A stretch of 64,000 nt of DNA from Desulfopila sp. IMCC35008 (GCF_010646885.2 NZ_CP050700.1:3994501-4058500); one strand, 5' to 3'; counted from the stretch's first letter, positions 35,738-45,855 are shown. The notes: generated by a model from the letters alone, not told the origin. Translations and numbers: made by a program.

Positions 35738-36817
35738 TTACAGGGCAACAGCCAGAGACCTTATCTCCTGTTCCTGTGCCAGGATCGATTTCGCGAGCGC
35801 GAACTGTACCCGGCATTTAAGCAGGTTATCCCCTCGTTCTGCAACCTTGAAGTAGACATCTCCTCGCAGGTGGTCTGTCAAGAAACGTAACCCCAATTCA
35901 AAGCAAATTGTGAAAACGCCATCAAAAATATAGCGTTTATCGTGTATTTTGAGCGGTGTGAGACAACTCTCCCCATAGCCCTTTAGTAATGAGCGGCAGA
36001 TATCGCAATCGAAACGGACGCTGTTTGGGTCTGAATACTCACCTCTCCTGTTACAGGCCGAGCGAAGACAATCGCCCAAATCGTGTTGAAGCAGCCCTGA
36101 TCCCACCGTATCAAGATCAAACAGACCAGACGCCACACCGCTCTTAACAAAAATTACGTTATCCAGCTTTGGATCCCCATGGATCACACGATTCGTCAAA
36201 ATTCCCTGGGCGTACCCAAGCTCCAGGGTCTCGACTTGCGACCGGTAGCTATTTACAAAGTGAAAACAATCGGCTGGTACGTCTACACCTGAGCGAGCCA
36301 CCTTCGCGCAGACCGCATCAAATTCCGACAGATATCTGGAAGTATTATGAAAATCCGGTAGAACCTCTGTTAATGAATCCGGCTCAAGGTCTGAAACCAG
36401 ATGATGATACGTAGCAAGTGCCCTTCCCAACTGATAGGCCGATTGGCTGTCTATCCCTGAGGCGGGCGGGGAGACATGATCGATATATGTCTGGGCCCGC
36501 CACCACTGCCCCTTGCTGTCACAGTACGCCGGCTGGCCTTCTCGGGTCAGCACAAGATCAGGACAGATAAAATCGAAATCGCCAGCCTGAAGCTGGCCAT
36601 TAATATGTTCCGTGACTTTCCGAAAGTTTGCGATAACGTTTTCAGGATTCCTGAAAATGGAGCCGTTGATCCGCTGAAGTACCGTCCGTTTCTCTCCTGC
36701 TGTCACCAACCAGGTATCGTTTATGTTGCCACTTCCCAGTGGAACGGACCGTAACGTCGTGTCCCCGAAAAAGATTTTACAAGCCTCGTTCAAGCCGATG
36801 CTGCCCCCGGATACCAT
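35738..36817 (-). CDS. Phosphotransferase of the APH/NahK-like kinase family
   Basis: 359 residues, aminoglycoside phosphotransferase-like kinase fold. LGSGNINDTWLV is the nucleotide loop, TVLQRINGSIFRNPENVIANFRKVTEHI is characteristic of N-acetylhexosamine 1-kinase-like enzymes, IHGDPKLDNVIF is the catalytic loop, and GLFDLDTVGSG is the metal-binding DFG equivalent. It likely phosphorylates a sugar or amino sugar in the cytoplasm; a drug-resistance role is not indicated. It lies 6 bases downstream of the MscS gene on the same strand, probably co-transcribed, and ends 4 bases from the convergent PilZ gene. Confidence 0.87.
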   Translation of the reverse strand: MVSGGSIGLNEACKIFFGDTTLRSVPLGSGNINDTWLVTAGEKRTVLQRINGSIFRNPENVIANFRKVTEHINGQLQAGDFDFICPDLVLTREGQPAYCDSKGQWWRAQTYIDHVSPPASGIDSQSAYQLGRALATYHHLVSDLEPDSLTEVLPDFHNTSRYLSEFDAVCAKVARSGVDVPADCFHFVNSYRSQVETLELGYAQGILTNRVIHGDPKLDNVIFVKSGVASGLFDLDTVGSGLLQHDLGDCLRSACNRRGEYSDPNSVRFDCDICRSLLKGYGESCLTPLKIHDKRYIFDGVFTICFELGLRFLTDHLRGDVYFKVAERGDNLLKCRVQFALAKSILAQEQEIRSLAVAL

Positions 36818-36823
36818 CGTTTA

Positions 36824-37666
36824 TCAGGCAGCCTCTTCCTGTTTGAACAGGTGCACGTCAGTCTGGGGATACGGAAAGCTGATACCCTTCTCATCAAAGG
36901 TCATCTTTATCTTCTCGACAAGATCAAACCGCACATCCCAATATTCCTCTGTCTTGACCCATGGCCGCACCGCCAGATCAACAGAGGAAGCACCGAGTTC
37001 AGAAACCGCAACAGTTGAGGCTGGATCTTTTAAAACACGATCTTCAGCCGCCAGGATATTTTCAAGTTCCTTTTTGGCAGCACGAATATCGTCGTCGTAA
37101 CCAATACCAACTATAAGATCAATCCGCCTGACAGGGTTGGCCGTGATATTCGTGATAACACCACTGCTTATTATTGAGTTTGGAATGATCTTGCGCTGGT
37201 TGTCGGCTGTATTCAAAATTGTATTAAAGATGGTGATTTCCTCAACCTTACCGGTTTCACCACCAACCGTTACCACATCACTGACCTTGAACGGTCGGAA
37301 AAGGATGAGCATTACACCTGAGGCGAAGTTGCCCAGAGAATCCTTTAAGGCAAGGCCAATGGCCAGTGAGGCTGCACCGACAACAGTGAGAAAAGATGTT
37401 GTGTTAACACCGAGTTGGCCTGCAGCAGCGATAACAACCGCAACGATAATTATATAGTAAAGGATATTGTAGAGAAATTTTGTCAAAGTCACATCGACAT
37501 TATTTCGTTCCAGGATCTTCACAAACAGTCGTGCAATTTTCTTGGCCAGCCATTTCCCGATCCAAAAGACCAGCAAAGCAGATACGATCTTTCCCGACCA
37601 GGGAATACCAAGCTGTAACAAATCGGAGTAATCGATTGAACTGAAATCAATATTGCCCGAATTCAT
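36824..37666 (-). CDS. MscS-family mechanosensitive channel
   Basis: 280 residues, close to E. coli MscS length. Three transmembrane helices: about 22-40, 62-84 and the pore helix 90-112, with the Gly/Ala-rich pore text GAASLAIGLALKDSLGNFASGVMLI. The beta domain follows with FRPFKVSDVVTVGGETGKVEEITIFNT and the vestibule domain ends in SFPYPQTDVHLF. It opens under membrane tension to release solutes during osmotic downshock. The next gene downstream on the strand is the sugar-kinase-like gene. Confidence 0.95.
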   Translation of the reverse strand: MNSGNIDFSSIDYSDLLQLGIPWSGKIVSALLVFWIGKWLAKKIARLFVKILERNNVDVTLTKFLYNILYYIIIVAVVIAAAGQLGVNTTSFLTVVGAASLAIGLALKDSLGNFASGVMLILFRPFKVSDVVTVGGETGKVEEITIFNTILNTADNQRKIIPNSIISSGVITNITANPVRRIDLIVGIGYDDDIRAAKKELENILAAEDRVLKDPASTVAVSELGASSVDLAVRPWVKTEEYWDVRFDLVEKIKMTFDEKGISFPYPQTDVHLFKQEEAA

Positions 37667-38001
37667 ACATTACCTCACTGTAAATAGATGCAGCCAAATG
37701 GCCAGATGTGTGGATGCTACGGGCATCCTCCCGTGATGGCCGGATATGCAGCAAATCCGGTGATACAGATCGTAACAGGCAGTGGACCCAATCATACCGG
37801 TCCCACCCCGGCAGCCCACCTGCCTCTAATCCGAATTTCCCATGAAGAGTATTTCGATTTGATTGTACTCCAGGCATTGCCGGGCATTCAGGACTGCGTC
37901 ATCCGTTACCAAACCATACACATTGTTCACCCAAGGTGCCCCGAAAGAGACAAGCGAAAACGTCGAGGCGCTTTAGGGTGAAGAGAAATTCGGGCTAACT
38001 G
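37667..38001. other. Intergenic region between the NYN and MscS genes
   Basis: 335 bases. Open frames on both strands are short and unrecognised. CCGGAT (37739-37744) and ATCCGG (37755-37760) form a small hairpin. No convincing gene or RNA is seen. Confidence 0.35.
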
Positions 38002-38766
38002 CTACTCTTCCAACATCCGGATATCCCAGGCCTCGGTACGATTACCGTTGTCCGGATTGGTAACTATTGTAAACTCGAAAATTCTTGAGGAATCAAGAAA
38101 AAGATTATCATTTATATCAGCAGCTTTCGAACAATGAAAAAAAACAGACTCCGCTTCAAGCCCTTTTGCGGTCAGGCAATAATAACGCATAAAACCAAAC
38201 CCCCTGTCCGGATTATAATTAATGGGAAAACCACGCTGCCGTTCTTCACCATTATTGCCGGATATCGGCAACAGGCCGGGAACCAGAAAGCCGGAGAGAA
38301 AACTGTCTGCAGCCTCTTTGAGTTCGTGGCTGACATTATTAAAACCGATCACCTCAACCCTGCAGCCCATGTTCTGCAGGGCAAGGACCAGCCGGATAAA
38401 GTCCCCATCCCCTGTTAACAGGATAACGCGGTCAAGATTCCTGGCCTGCAGCAACGCATCGATGGCCAGATCCATATCGGCATTGGCCTTGGTAGTGATG
38501 ATCCCCTCATCATCGACAAAATGCTTCACATATTTCTTGATCACCTTGAAGCCACATTGCCGCAACACGTCATGGTATCGATACAACTTCTGCCGATACT
38601 CGGCATCGTCCTTCGTCCGCTCCCGATCTTCAGCCAGATAGGAGTTGGCCCGTAACATAGTGGAATCACCCGCACTGGCCAGATCCACCAGTACGTCATA
38701 CCGCATACCATACCCGCCACACAGCCGGATATTCTCGGCATCAACATAAATGCCCGTTTTCAACAT
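38002..38766 (-). CDS. NYN-domain (LabA/DUF88) nuclease-like protein with cold-shock-like C-terminus
   Basis: 254 residues. The N-terminal NYN/PIN-like domain (about 1-165) carries the acidic metal site: GIYVDAENIRL, KANADMDLAIDAL and LLTGDGDFIRLV, with GCRVEVIGFNN. The C-terminal part (about 178-254) reads like a cold-shock/OB domain: GFPINYNPDRGFGFMRYY and ESVFFHCSKA, where classic CSDs have KGFGFI and DVFVHxS, ending in EFTIVTNPDNGNRTEAWDI. NYN proteins act on RNA, so the OB part probably binds RNA. GGTGGAG eight bases before the ATG supports the start. Confidence 0.83.
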   Translation of the reverse strand: MLKTGIYVDAENIRLCGGYGMRYDVLVDLASAGDSTMLRANSYLAEDRERTKDDAEYRQKLYRYHDVLRQCGFKVIKKYVKHFVDDEGIITTKANADMDLAIDALLQARNLDRVILLTGDGDFIRLVLALQNMGCRVEVIGFNNVSHELKEAADSFLSGFLVPGLLPISGNNGEERQRGFPINYNPDRGFGFMRYYCLTAKGLEAESVFFHCSKAADINDNLFLDSSRIFEFTIVTNPDNGNRTEAWDIRMLEE

Positions 38767-38884
38767 ATTTTTTGCTCCACCGCAATCAGCAGGTAATGAG
38801 TGTTCACTCGAAAACTAACAACCTAATGGTCCAACCGTCTCAACGCCTAAAATAATGTGCTGCAGTGGTTCGAATCTGGACAGA

Positions 38885-38924
38885 CAATCCCCGGCGCAAT
38901 AAGAAAATTATGCGCCGGGGATTG
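38885..38924 (-). terminator. Strong hairpin after guaA
   Basis: CAATCCCCGGCGCA (38885-38898) pairs perfectly over 14 bp with 38911-38924. It lies 34 bases after the guaA stop; there is little T tract on the minus strand, so its role as terminator is likely but not certain. Confidence 0.65.
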
Positions 38925-38957
38925 ATCGTTCAGAGATGAGCTGCTGCAGTGCCTTCT

Positions 38958-40508
38958 CTATTCCCATTCTATTGTGGCAGGTGGTTTAGACGATATATCA
39001 TAAACAACCCGATTCACCCCTCTTACCTCATTGATAATCCTGCTCGATATAACCCCCAGAACATCATACGGCAATCGTGACCAGTCCGCTGTCATCGCAT
39101 CACGGGAATCAACTGCCCGAATAGCGATGACATTCTCATAGGTACGTCCATCCCCCATCACACCTACAGTCTGGATCGGCAGCAACACAGCAAACGACTG
39201 CCACACCTTGCGGTACAAACCATGTTTTCTCATCTCATCAAGCACGATCACATCTGCCTTGCGCAGGATATCGAGACGTTCAGCAGTTACTTCGCCCATG
39301 ATTCGTATACCGAGCCCCGGTCCGGGGAATGGTTGCCGGTAGATGGCCTCTTCCGGCAAACCGAGTTCAAGCCCCAGCTCACGAACCTCATCCTTAAACA
39401 GTTCGCGCAGTGGTTCAATCAGATCCAGTTTCATCACCTCGGGCAACCCGCCCACATTGTGATGCGATTTAATCGGCGCTTCGCCGCGAAAAGAGACAGA
39501 CTCGATAACGTCGGGATAGAGAGTGCCCTGGGCCAGATATCCTACCTCTCCGATCTTGTGTGCCTCTTCCTCAAAAATCTTAATGAACCCAAGGCCGATC
39601 CGTTTACGTTTTACTTCCGGATCCATCACGCCATCCAGTTCACTCAGAAAATAATTCGAGGCATCCACATCGATGACGTTAAGTTTGGTTTTTTCCCTGA
39701 AGAAGCGGAGTATGGACTGAGATTCGCCTGTTCTCATCAAGCCGTTGTTGACATAGATGCAGGTCAACTGATCGCCGATGGCCCGATGAACGATGGCAGC
39801 AGTCACCGATGAATCGACACCGCCGGAAAGCGCGCAGATTACCCTGTCCTTGCCAACTTTTTCCCGGATTGCTTCCACATTCGCCTCGATAAAGGAGTGC
39901 ATGGTCCAATTCGGGCTACAGCCACAGATGCCGAAGATGAAATTGCGAAGCACATCGTTGCCGATCAGGGTGTGCGCAACCTCCGGATGAAACTGTACGC
40001 CGACAAAGGGTTTATCCGCATAACGGATTGCCGCATAAGGAGAGTGTTCACTGGTAGCCGTGGTTTCAAACCCTTCCGGTAACTGTTCAATCCGGTCGCC
40101 ATGGCTCATCCAGACCTGGTGTTTACCTTCACCAACCTCAAGACCGGCAAAGAGCCCTTCTGTAAACTCAATCGACAGGTCGGCTTTACCGAATTCTCGT
40201 TTATCAGCCTTTTCAACCGCACCACCTAACTGCTGAACCATTAATTGCGCCCCGTAACAGATACCAAGAACGGGAACTCCAAGTTCAAAAACAGCAGGAT
40301 CCGAATGAGGTGCATCACTGTCATACACTGAGCAGGGGCCACCAGACAAGACAATCCCGGTAGGAGCCAGCTTCCTCAAGTTTTCAATGGAAATGGAAAA
40401 AGGATGGATCTCACTATAGACCTTCTGCTCTCGGATTCTTCTGGCAATCAGCTGGGTCGTTTGGGAGCCGAAATCGAGAATGACAATTTTTTCATCATGA
40501 ATATTCAT
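38958..40508 (-). CDS. guaA: GMP synthase (glutamine-hydrolysing)
   Basis: 516 residues. The N-terminal glutamine amidotransferase class I domain (about 1-200) has [11 protein letters not shown], the nucleophile Cys in [11 protein letters not shown] and HPEVAHT. The ATP-pyrophosphatase domain has the P-loop [17 protein letters not shown], and the C-terminal dimerisation domain ends in the invariant KPPATIEWE. It aminates XMP to GMP with glutamine and ATP. It lies 66 bases downstream of guaB on the same strand, giving the last two steps of GMP synthesis in one unit. Confidence 0.98.
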   Translation of the reverse strand: MNIHDEKIVILDFGSQTTQLIARRIREQKVYSEIHPFSISIENLRKLAPTGIVLSGGPCSVYDSDAPHSDPAVFELGVPVLGICYGAQLMVQQLGGAVEKADKREFGKADLSIEFTEGLFAGLEVGEGKHQVWMSHGDRIEQLPEGFETTATSEHSPYAAIRYADKPFVGVQFHPEVAHTLIGNDVLRNFIFGICGCSPNWTMHSFIEANVEAIREKVGKDRVICALSGGVDSSVTAAIVHRAIGDQLTCIYVNNGLMRTGESQSILRFFREKTKLNVIDVDASNYFLSELDGVMDPEVKRKRIGLGFIKIFEEEAHKIGEVGYLAQGTLYPDVIESVSFRGEAPIKSHHNVGGLPEVMKLDLIEPLRELFKDEVRELGLELGLPEEAIYRQPFPGPGLGIRIMGEVTAERLDILRKADVIVLDEMRKHGLYRKVWQSFAVLLPIQTVGVMGDGRTYENVIAIRAVDSRDAMTADWSRLPYDVLGVISSRIINEVRGVNRVVYDISSKPPATIEWE

Positions 40509-40574
40509 GGATATGCTCTCTTTATAAAACTCATTATTTCGATGAACAGCCGGACAGGGGTACTGCCGCTCCTG

Positions 40575-42044
40575 TTATGCAGTTCTGTAATTCGGTGCTT
40601 CCTTGGTGATAATCACGTCATGGACGTGGGACTCACGCAAACCGGCCGGTGAGATTCGTACAAATTTAGCTTTTTGCTGGAGCTCCTCTATGGTCCCGGC
40701 CCCTACATACCCCATACCAGACCGGAGTCCACCAAGCAACTGGTAGATGACGTTCATGATCGGTCCTCGGTAGGGGACCTTTCCTTCGATTCCTTCAGGT
40801 ACAAGTTTCGAGGTCGAACTCACCTCAGACTGGAAATACCTGTCTGAAGAACCTTCACTCTGGCTCATCGCCCCAAGGGAACCCATGCCTCGATATCCTT
40901 TATAGGTACGCCCCTGATACAAAAAGGTATCACCTGGTGTTTCGTCAGTACCAGCAAAGAGACTACCAAGCATGACGGTGTGGGCTCCAGCACCAATTGC
41001 CTTGGCCAATTCACCGGAGTGCTTGATACCACCGTCGGCAATAATCGGGATTCCGTGTTTGTTACCCGCTTTAACACAATCGCGAATGGCACTCATCTGC
41101 GGCACTCCGATCCCGGCCACAATCCTGGTGGTACAGATAGATCCTGGTCCGACACCAACCTTCACTGCACTGGTTCCCGCCTTGATAAGTGCTTCTGCTG
41201 CTTCTTCTGTCGCCACATTGCCAGCGATGATCGGCAGATCAGGGAACGCTCCACGGACCCGTTCAACAGCCGTGATAACCCCCCTGGAATGACCATGTGC
41301 CGAATCGATAGCGACGACATCAACACCAGCCCTCAGCAGTTTTTCGGCATTTGCCTCAATATTACCGCTCACGCCAAGAGCCGCACCAACCAGCAAACGA
41401 CCAAACTCATCCTTGGCGGCCAGCGGATATTTCTTAATCTTCTCAAGATCCTTTATGGTAATAAGGCCTTTGAGGGCACCATTATCATCAACCACCAGTA
41501 ATTTTTCAATCCTGTGTTCATGCAACAGCGCCTTGGAGTGCTCAAGGTCGATACCAACCTTTGCGGTCACCAGGTTCTTTGAGGTCATAACGTCTGATAC
41601 ACGCAGGTCACTATCGGAGACAAAGCGAAGGTCGCGGTTGGTTACTATACCCACCAGCATGCCTTCGTGGAGAACGGGCAGTCCGGAAATCTTATAGGTG
41701 GACATGATCTCCTGCACTTCACGAACGGATTGGTTTCTGTTCACCGTTATCGGGTCGATAATCATACCCGATTCCGATTTTTTTACCCGCTCAACCTCGA
41801 GCACCTGCTGTTCGGTCGACATGTTCTTATGGATAATACCGATGCCACCTTCACGTGACATGGCAATCGCCGTACGGTGTTCGGTCACGGTATCCATAGC
41901 CGAACTGACAAGGGGGGTGTTGAGGGAAATGGTATCGGTAAGCTTGGTGGCCAGGGAAACCTCGTTGGGAAGGACCTCCGATGCGGCCGGAACAAGGAGA
42001 AGGTCATCAAAAGTTAGTGCTGTTTCAATTGTATCTGGTAACAT
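40575..42044 (-). CDS. guaB: Inosine-5'-monophosphate dehydrogenase
   Basis: 489 residues, full length. The catalytic barrel is split by two CBS domains (about 95-205: [33 protein letters not shown]). DSAHGHS, the IMP/catalytic loop [21 protein letters not shown] with the nucleophile Cys, [20 protein letters not shown], the flap region and [11 protein letters not shown] are all intact. It oxidises IMP to XMP with NAD, the committed step of GMP synthesis. It is followed by guaA. AAAAGGAGGGACT before the ATG is a strong ribosome-binding site. Confidence 0.98.
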   Translation of the reverse strand: MLPDTIETALTFDDLLLVPAASEVLPNEVSLATKLTDTISLNTPLVSSAMDTVTEHRTAIAMSREGGIGIIHKNMSTEQQVLEVERVKKSESGMIIDPITVNRNQSVREVQEIMSTYKISGLPVLHEGMLVGIVTNRDLRFVSDSDLRVSDVMTSKNLVTAKVGIDLEHSKALLHEHRIEKLLVVDDNGALKGLITIKDLEKIKKYPLAAKDEFGRLLVGAALGVSGNIEANAEKLLRAGVDVVAIDSAHGHSRGVITAVERVRGAFPDLPIIAGNVATEEAAEALIKAGTSAVKVGVGPGSICTTRIVAGIGVPQMSAIRDCVKAGNKHGIPIIADGGIKHSGELAKAIGAGAHTVMLGSLFAGTDETPGDTFLYQGRTYKGYRGMGSLGAMSQSEGSSDRYFQSEVSSTSKLVPEGIEGKVPYRGPIMNVIYQLLGGLRSGMGYVGAGTIEELQQKAKFVRISPAGLRESHVHDVIITKEAPNYRTA

Positions 42045-42175
42045 AGTCCCTCCTTTTCAGGGATAGAGGCAGTAGTGAGGAGTGTAAATGCACTTCAGGT
42101 TCGCCGGTAATTCCGGCCCGGGGCAGCAGGGACATACAAAGAGCCCTGCTTCAACAATCAAGGATGTAATTAATA

Positions 42176-42784
42176 ATGTTATTGGAAATAAACCCGTTTA
42201 ACCCCCAGCCACGCCTCATGAAGCAGGTGGCTGACCGATTACGAAACGGGGCCGTTATCTGCTACCCTACCGATACAGGATACGGTATCGGCTGCGACAT
42301 GTTCAACTCGAAGGCCATCAAGCGGATCGTCCAGCTGAAAAGCCGGCCAAAAAACAAACCGTTTTCATTCATGTGTTCAGACCTTACTCATATTGCAAAA
42401 TATGCTCACGTCTCGAATACCGCCTACAGGCTGTTGAAAAAATCATTACCGGGGCCATACACTTTTGTACTCCCGGCCACCAAGATCGTGCCCAAGGTGA
42501 TGGTAACGAAGCAGAAAACAGTGGGTATACGTGTTACCGAAAACAATATCAGCCAACTGCTGATATCGGTCCTGGGTAACCCCATCGTCAATACAAGTCT
42601 CCCGGCAGAGGATGAACCACCACCGGGAGAACCTTTTGAGATAGATCTGATGATTGGCAACAGGGTCGACCTTATTATCGACGGCGGCCCTGTTTATCCA
42701 GATCCTTCTTCTCTCATAGACCTCACGGGAGATTATCCCATAATCCTCCGTGAGGGTAAAGGCGACGTTACGCCGTTTCTTTAA
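42176..42784 (+). CDS. Sua5/YciO/YrdC-family protein
   Basis: 202 residues, one YrdC/Sua5 domain: LRNGAVICYPTDTGYGIGCDMFNSKAIKRIVQLKSRPKNKPFSFM near the start, with KxR-x-x-x-KPxx nucleotide motif, LLKKSLPGPYTFVLPATKIVPK, VGIRVTENNIS and the closing STSLP-like NTSLPAEDE. The length matches YciO rather than Sua5, which has an extra domain. Family members make threonylcarbamoyl-AMP for tRNA t6A; YciO-type proteins have weaker or unsettled function. AAGGATG lies about 10 bases before the ATG. It overlaps the convergent IHF/HU-like gene by 17 bases. Confidence 0.9.
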   Translation: MLLEINPFNPQPRLMKQVADRLRNGAVICYPTDTGYGIGCDMFNSKAIKRIVQLKSRPKNKPFSFMCSDLTHIAKYAHVSNTAYRLLKKSLPGPYTFVLPATKIVPKVMVTKQKTVGIRVTENNISQLLISVLGNPIVNTSLPAEDEPPPGEPFEIDLMIGNRVDLIIDGGPVYPDPSSLIDLTGDYPIILREGKGDVTPFL

Positions 42785-43052
42785 TCAGTGCTTCTTTTAA
42801 TGATTTACTCATAGTGAAGTGCAAGGTGTTGCGCTGAGGAATATCCATCATCTTACCGGTTCGGGGATTCTTGGTGCAACGCGGTTTACGCTGCCTGACG
42901 GAAAAAGAACCAAAACCACGCAACTCAATCCTGCGCTTTTCTTCCAGGGCCTTGACCATAGTTTCAAGAATTATATCCACAGCCAGGGCTACATCCTGCT
43001 TCTGCAGTGAAAGCTGATCACTTACCTTATCTACAATATCTTTCTTTAACAT
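42768..43052 (-). CDS. HU/IHF-family DNA-binding protein
   Basis: 94 residues. MLKKDIVDKVSDQLSLQ starts the helical dimer core; ELRGFGSFSVRQRKPR and the arm CTKNPRTGKMMDIPQRNTLHFTMSK with the DNA-intercalating Pro are typical of the family. It bends DNA. The position directly downstream of rpsA on the same strand matches the rpsA-ihfB order of Proteobacteria, suggesting IHF beta, but HU/IHF cannot be told apart surely. The ATG at 43052 has GAAGAAGAG in front; a longer frame exists upstream. Confidence 0.93.
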   Translation of the reverse strand: MLKKDIVDKVSDQLSLQKQDVALAVDIILETMVKALEEKRRIELRGFGSFSVRQRKPRCTKNPRTGKMMDIPQRNTLHFTMSKSLKEALIKETA

Positions 43053-43128
43053 CTCTTCTTCTACCCACAAGCGGTGCACATTCCGCCTCAGCCAGCCCGG
43101 TGTACACCTGGTTCTTCATCTATAAAAA

Positions 43129-43166
43129 AAGGTTGTTTTGCCAAATCACTCCGGCAAAACAACCTT
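43129..43166 (-). terminator. Rho-independent terminator after rpsA
   Basis: AAGGTTGTTTTGCC and GGCAAAACAACCTT form a perfect 14-bp stem; on the minus strand it is followed by a T tract (TTTTTATA). It separates rpsA from the IHF/HU-like gene. Confidence 0.93.
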
Positions 43167-43195
43167 ATCTACAAAAACGTACCAACAATGCCGGA

Positions 43196-44923
43196 TTATG
43201 CTTCTTCGTCTCCTGCACCGCCGCTTTCCTGCGCAGCTTTGAGCAGATCACCGAAGGTTGATGGTGTATTGTCGTCTGCGACAGTATCCCCGGCTTTATA
43301 TGCCTCAGCACCACCTTCACCGTCACCCTCAAGGGTCTTGACGGAGAGGCCGATCTTACGATCTTTGGCTGATACGTTAATAACGATAGCCTTCAGGACA
43401 TCACCGACCTGATACATACCAACCGGGGTCTTGACCTTGTCCTTGCTGATCTCAGAGACGTGTACCAGACCCTCGATACCTTCTTCCAGTTTCACGAATA
43501 CGCCGAAATCTGTAACGTTGGTGATCTCACCTTCAACAACGGTTCCGGAAGGATAGTTGTTGTAGGCTGCCTGCCATGGATCGGGAACAAGCTGTTTGAC
43601 GCCCAGAGAAAATCTCTCGTTCTCACGATCGATCTTGAGCACAACTGCCTGGATGGTCTCACCCTTTGAGTATTTCTCTGAAGGATGCTTGATACGCTCA
43701 GTCCAGGACAAGTCGGAAACGTGGATGAGGCCGTCGATGCCTTCCTCGATACCGATAAAAACACCGAAGTCAGTGATGTTCTTGATTTTGCCCTCTATAA
43801 CGGAGCCAACCGGGTAGTTCTCGGTAACGAGATCCCATGGGTTCTGCTGAAGCTGCTTCATACCCAGGGAGATACGCTTGGTCTCAGGCTCAATGTTGAG
43901 CACCATGACTTCCACAGCGTCACCTACTGAAACCATCTTGGAAGGATGACGCGGCTTCTTGGACCAGGTCATCTCGGATACGTGAATCAAACCTTCCACG
44001 CCCTCCTCGAGTTCTACGAACACGCCATAATCGGTGATGGATACAACCTTTCCGGTGGTCTTCTCGTTCAGCGGATAACGATCGGTAACCGTCTCCCAGG
44101 GATCTTCGCGGAGCTGTTTGATACCCAGGGAAACTCGGTCATTATCTTTATCGTACTTCAGAACCTTAACCTCAACTTCCTGGCCAACCTTGTACATCTT
44201 GGCTGGATGGGAAACACGTCCCCATGAGAGATCGGTAATATGACAAAGTCCGTCCATTCCGCCCATGTCGATAAACAGACCGTAGTCGGTAATGTTGGTG
44301 ATGGCACCGCTGATGATCTGTCCTTCCTCGAGTTTGGAACGCATCTCTTCACGAAGTTTGTTACGTGCTTCCTCAAGGATTGCCCGACGGGAGATAACGA
44401 CGTTGTTTCTCTTCTTGTTGAACTTGAGAATCTTGAAATCGTATGCCTCACCAATCAGTGCGTCGAGGTCTTTTACCGGACGCAGATCAATCTGGGAATA
44501 TGGCAGGAAGGCTGGAACGCCGATATCAACAGACATACCGCCCTTGACACGACTTTCGATCTTACCTTCAATGGTACCGTCATCTTCCTGGATTTTCGCG
44601 ATGTCTTCCCAAACCTTGATGGCAATCGCTTTCTCACGGGAAAGCAGGAGTCCACCTTCGTCCTTACGACGTTCGACGAACACCTCAAAGGTGTCACCGA
44701 TTGTTACTTCCTGATCTTCTTCCAAACGGAATTCGGACTTGGCAATATAACTCTCCGCCTTATCTCCGACATCTACAAGAAAGTAATCGTCTTCTGTTCC
44801 GATGATGGTTCCGATAGCGACATCGCCAACGGCAACAACGGTGTTGTTTTCTTCCATCTCGAAGAGTTCGGCAAAACTCAGCTCTTCGCCACTGGTCTGG
44901 GTTGATTTTAATTCTTCTGTCAT
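43196..44923 (-). CDS. rpsA: 30S ribosomal protein S1
   Basis: 575 residues, normal for a six-domain bacterial S1. Six S1/OB repeats are visible, the last four with near-identical cores (ITDYGLFIDMGGMDGLCHITDLSW, ITDYGVFVELEEGVEGLIHVSEMTW, ITDFGVFIGIEEGIDGLIHVSDLSW, VTDFGVFVKLEEGIEGLVHVSEIS), each given here only in part by position in the chain. The N-terminal two domains bind the ribosome and the rest bind mRNA. ATG 44923 is chosen because the protein then begins MTEELKS and has family length; an upstream in-frame start at 44995 adds unrelated residues. A promoter is predicted about 130 bases upstream. Confidence 0.97.
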   Translation of the reverse strand: MTEELKSTQTSGEELSFAELFEMEENNTVVAVGDVAIGTIIGTEDDYFLVDVGDKAESYIAKSEFRLEEDQEVTIGDTFEVFVERRKDEGGLLLSREKAIAIKVWEDIAKIQEDDGTIEGKIESRVKGGMSVDIGVPAFLPYSQIDLRPVKDLDALIGEAYDFKILKFNKKRNNVVISRRAILEEARNKLREEMRSKLEEGQIISGAITNITDYGLFIDMGGMDGLCHITDLSWGRVSHPAKMYKVGQEVEVKVLKYDKDNDRVSLGIKQLREDPWETVTDRYPLNEKTTGKVVSITDYGVFVELEEGVEGLIHVSEMTWSKKPRHPSKMVSVGDAVEVMVLNIEPETKRISLGMKQLQQNPWDLVTENYPVGSVIEGKIKNITDFGVFIGIEEGIDGLIHVSDLSWTERIKHPSEKYSKGETIQAVVLKIDRENERFSLGVKQLVPDPWQAAYNNYPSGTVVEGEITNVTDFGVFVKLEEGIEGLVHVSEISKDKVKTPVGMYQVGDVLKAIVINVSAKDRKIGLSVKTLEGDGEGGAEAYKAGDTVADDNTPSTFGDLLKAAQESGGAGDEEA

Positions 44924-45328
44924 ATGAGTGTGTATTGCACCAGCCTCGAAAGGCCGTGCCCCAATGAAAGTTGCGTGCGGGCAATCCCTGCACATTATGA
45001 TTTTTGCTGTTTCCTGGAATACAACAAACAGCGCCTTTAAGCGTTAGAACATTACTTTATACCAGATTTTCAACACAAGAACAACATGTTCCTCTCTACT
45101 AATCGCAAATTATTTTTCTTTTTCCAGTTGAGGCCTCAACAAGAAACATAACCTGCTGGCAACACTGAAATACTTTCAGCCCCCTCATGGAAAGAAGGTG
45201 GTGTATGGAGAGTTCAGCTGGGGAGTGGAGATAAACCGCTGCGTGAAAACTCCGACCACAGGCGCTCCACACACCCCCATAATCTTTCGAAAAAGGCATG
45301 AGGAAAAAACTGTGAGGAGACATCCTGA
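44924..45328. other. rpsA leader and intergenic region
   Basis: About 405 bases between rpsA and the rhodanese gene. It holds the rpsA promoter (45056-45084) and a leader of about 125 bases, which in other bacteria is used for S1 autogenous control. A perfect palindrome GTTGAGGCCTCAAC lies at 45127-45140. No gene is supported. Confidence 0.5.
45056..45084 (-). promoter_or_regulatory. Predicted rpsA promoter
   Basis: On the minus strand TTGTTC (45084-45079), a 17-base spacer, and TATAAA (45061-45056). Start of transcription would be near 45049, leaving a leader of about 125 bases. Confidence 0.6.
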
Positions 45329-45805
45329 CTATTCGCCCGTCACCAGCGGCAAGCCTTCCTTGTACCAACCCATGATCCCGCCACGCAGGTTATAGAGGAA
45401 GGGATATCCTCTTTTCTGCAGATAAAGCCCCGCGCCATAGCTCCTGCCCCCTACCGCACATACCAGTAGCAGCGGCTTATCCTTTGGCAGGGTCTCATCA
45501 CCTTTTACAATGTCCATAAAGGAAACAGCTACGGAGTCTTTTATCCTCGCCTCTTTTCTTTCTTCAGGGGTACGTACATCCACAACGATCAGTTCAGGAT
45601 TATTCTGAATAAGTTGATACGCCTCTTGGGGCAGGACAGAAATATAGTGGGGCTCTGGCGCAGGTGCCTCGACAGCAGGAGCCGGGGGCGGGACAGGATT
45701 CGTATTCTGTCCCTGCTCCCCTGTTTCGTCTGAACAACCTGCCAGCACCATAACGAAAAAAATGAGCACTAACTGCTGCCACGATCTGATACTCTTATAG
45801 TCCAT
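45329..45805 (-). CDS. Rhodanese-domain lipoprotein
   Basis: 158 residues. A lipoprotein signal peptide ends in VLAGC (Cys about 24), followed by a Pro/Ala-rich linker (about 36-52). The rhodanese domain (about 55-150) has LIVVDVRTPEERKEARI and the active-site loop LLVCAVGGRSYGAG with the catalytic Cys, and GGIMGWYKEGLP. Rhodaneses transfer sulfane sulfur; a periplasmic, lipid-anchored form suggests sulfur relay or binding outside the cytoplasm. It is divergent from nothing close: the RNA helicase gene lies 50 bases upstream on the same strand. Confidence 0.9.
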   Translation of the reverse strand: MDYKSIRSWQQLVLIFFVMVLAGCSDETGEQGQNTNPVPPPAPAVEAPAPEPHYISVLPQEAYQLIQNNPELIVVDVRTPEERKEARIKDSVAVSFMDIVKGDETLPKDKPLLLVCAVGGRSYGAGLYLQKRGYPFLYNLRGGIMGWYKEGLPLVTGE

Positions 45806-45855
45806 GATTTTTCGGATTGGGATTGATAAGAAATATTCCGGAGGGGCACTGCGAA

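Noticed and set aside
38861..38882. tRNA-like TTCGAATC segment
   Set aside because: It resembles a T-loop but no acceptor, D or anticodon stem can be drawn around it.
39222..39812. 196-codon frame opposite guaA
   Set aside because: Antisense shadow of a highly conserved gene.
44240..44905. Long open frame (221 codons) opposite rpsA
   Set aside because: Antisense shadow of the S1 repeats; no start signal and no recognisable family.
45127..45140. Perfect palindrome GTTGAGGCCTCAAC
   Set aside because: Short, no relation to a promoter or gene found; expected by chance in 64 kb with low but real probability.
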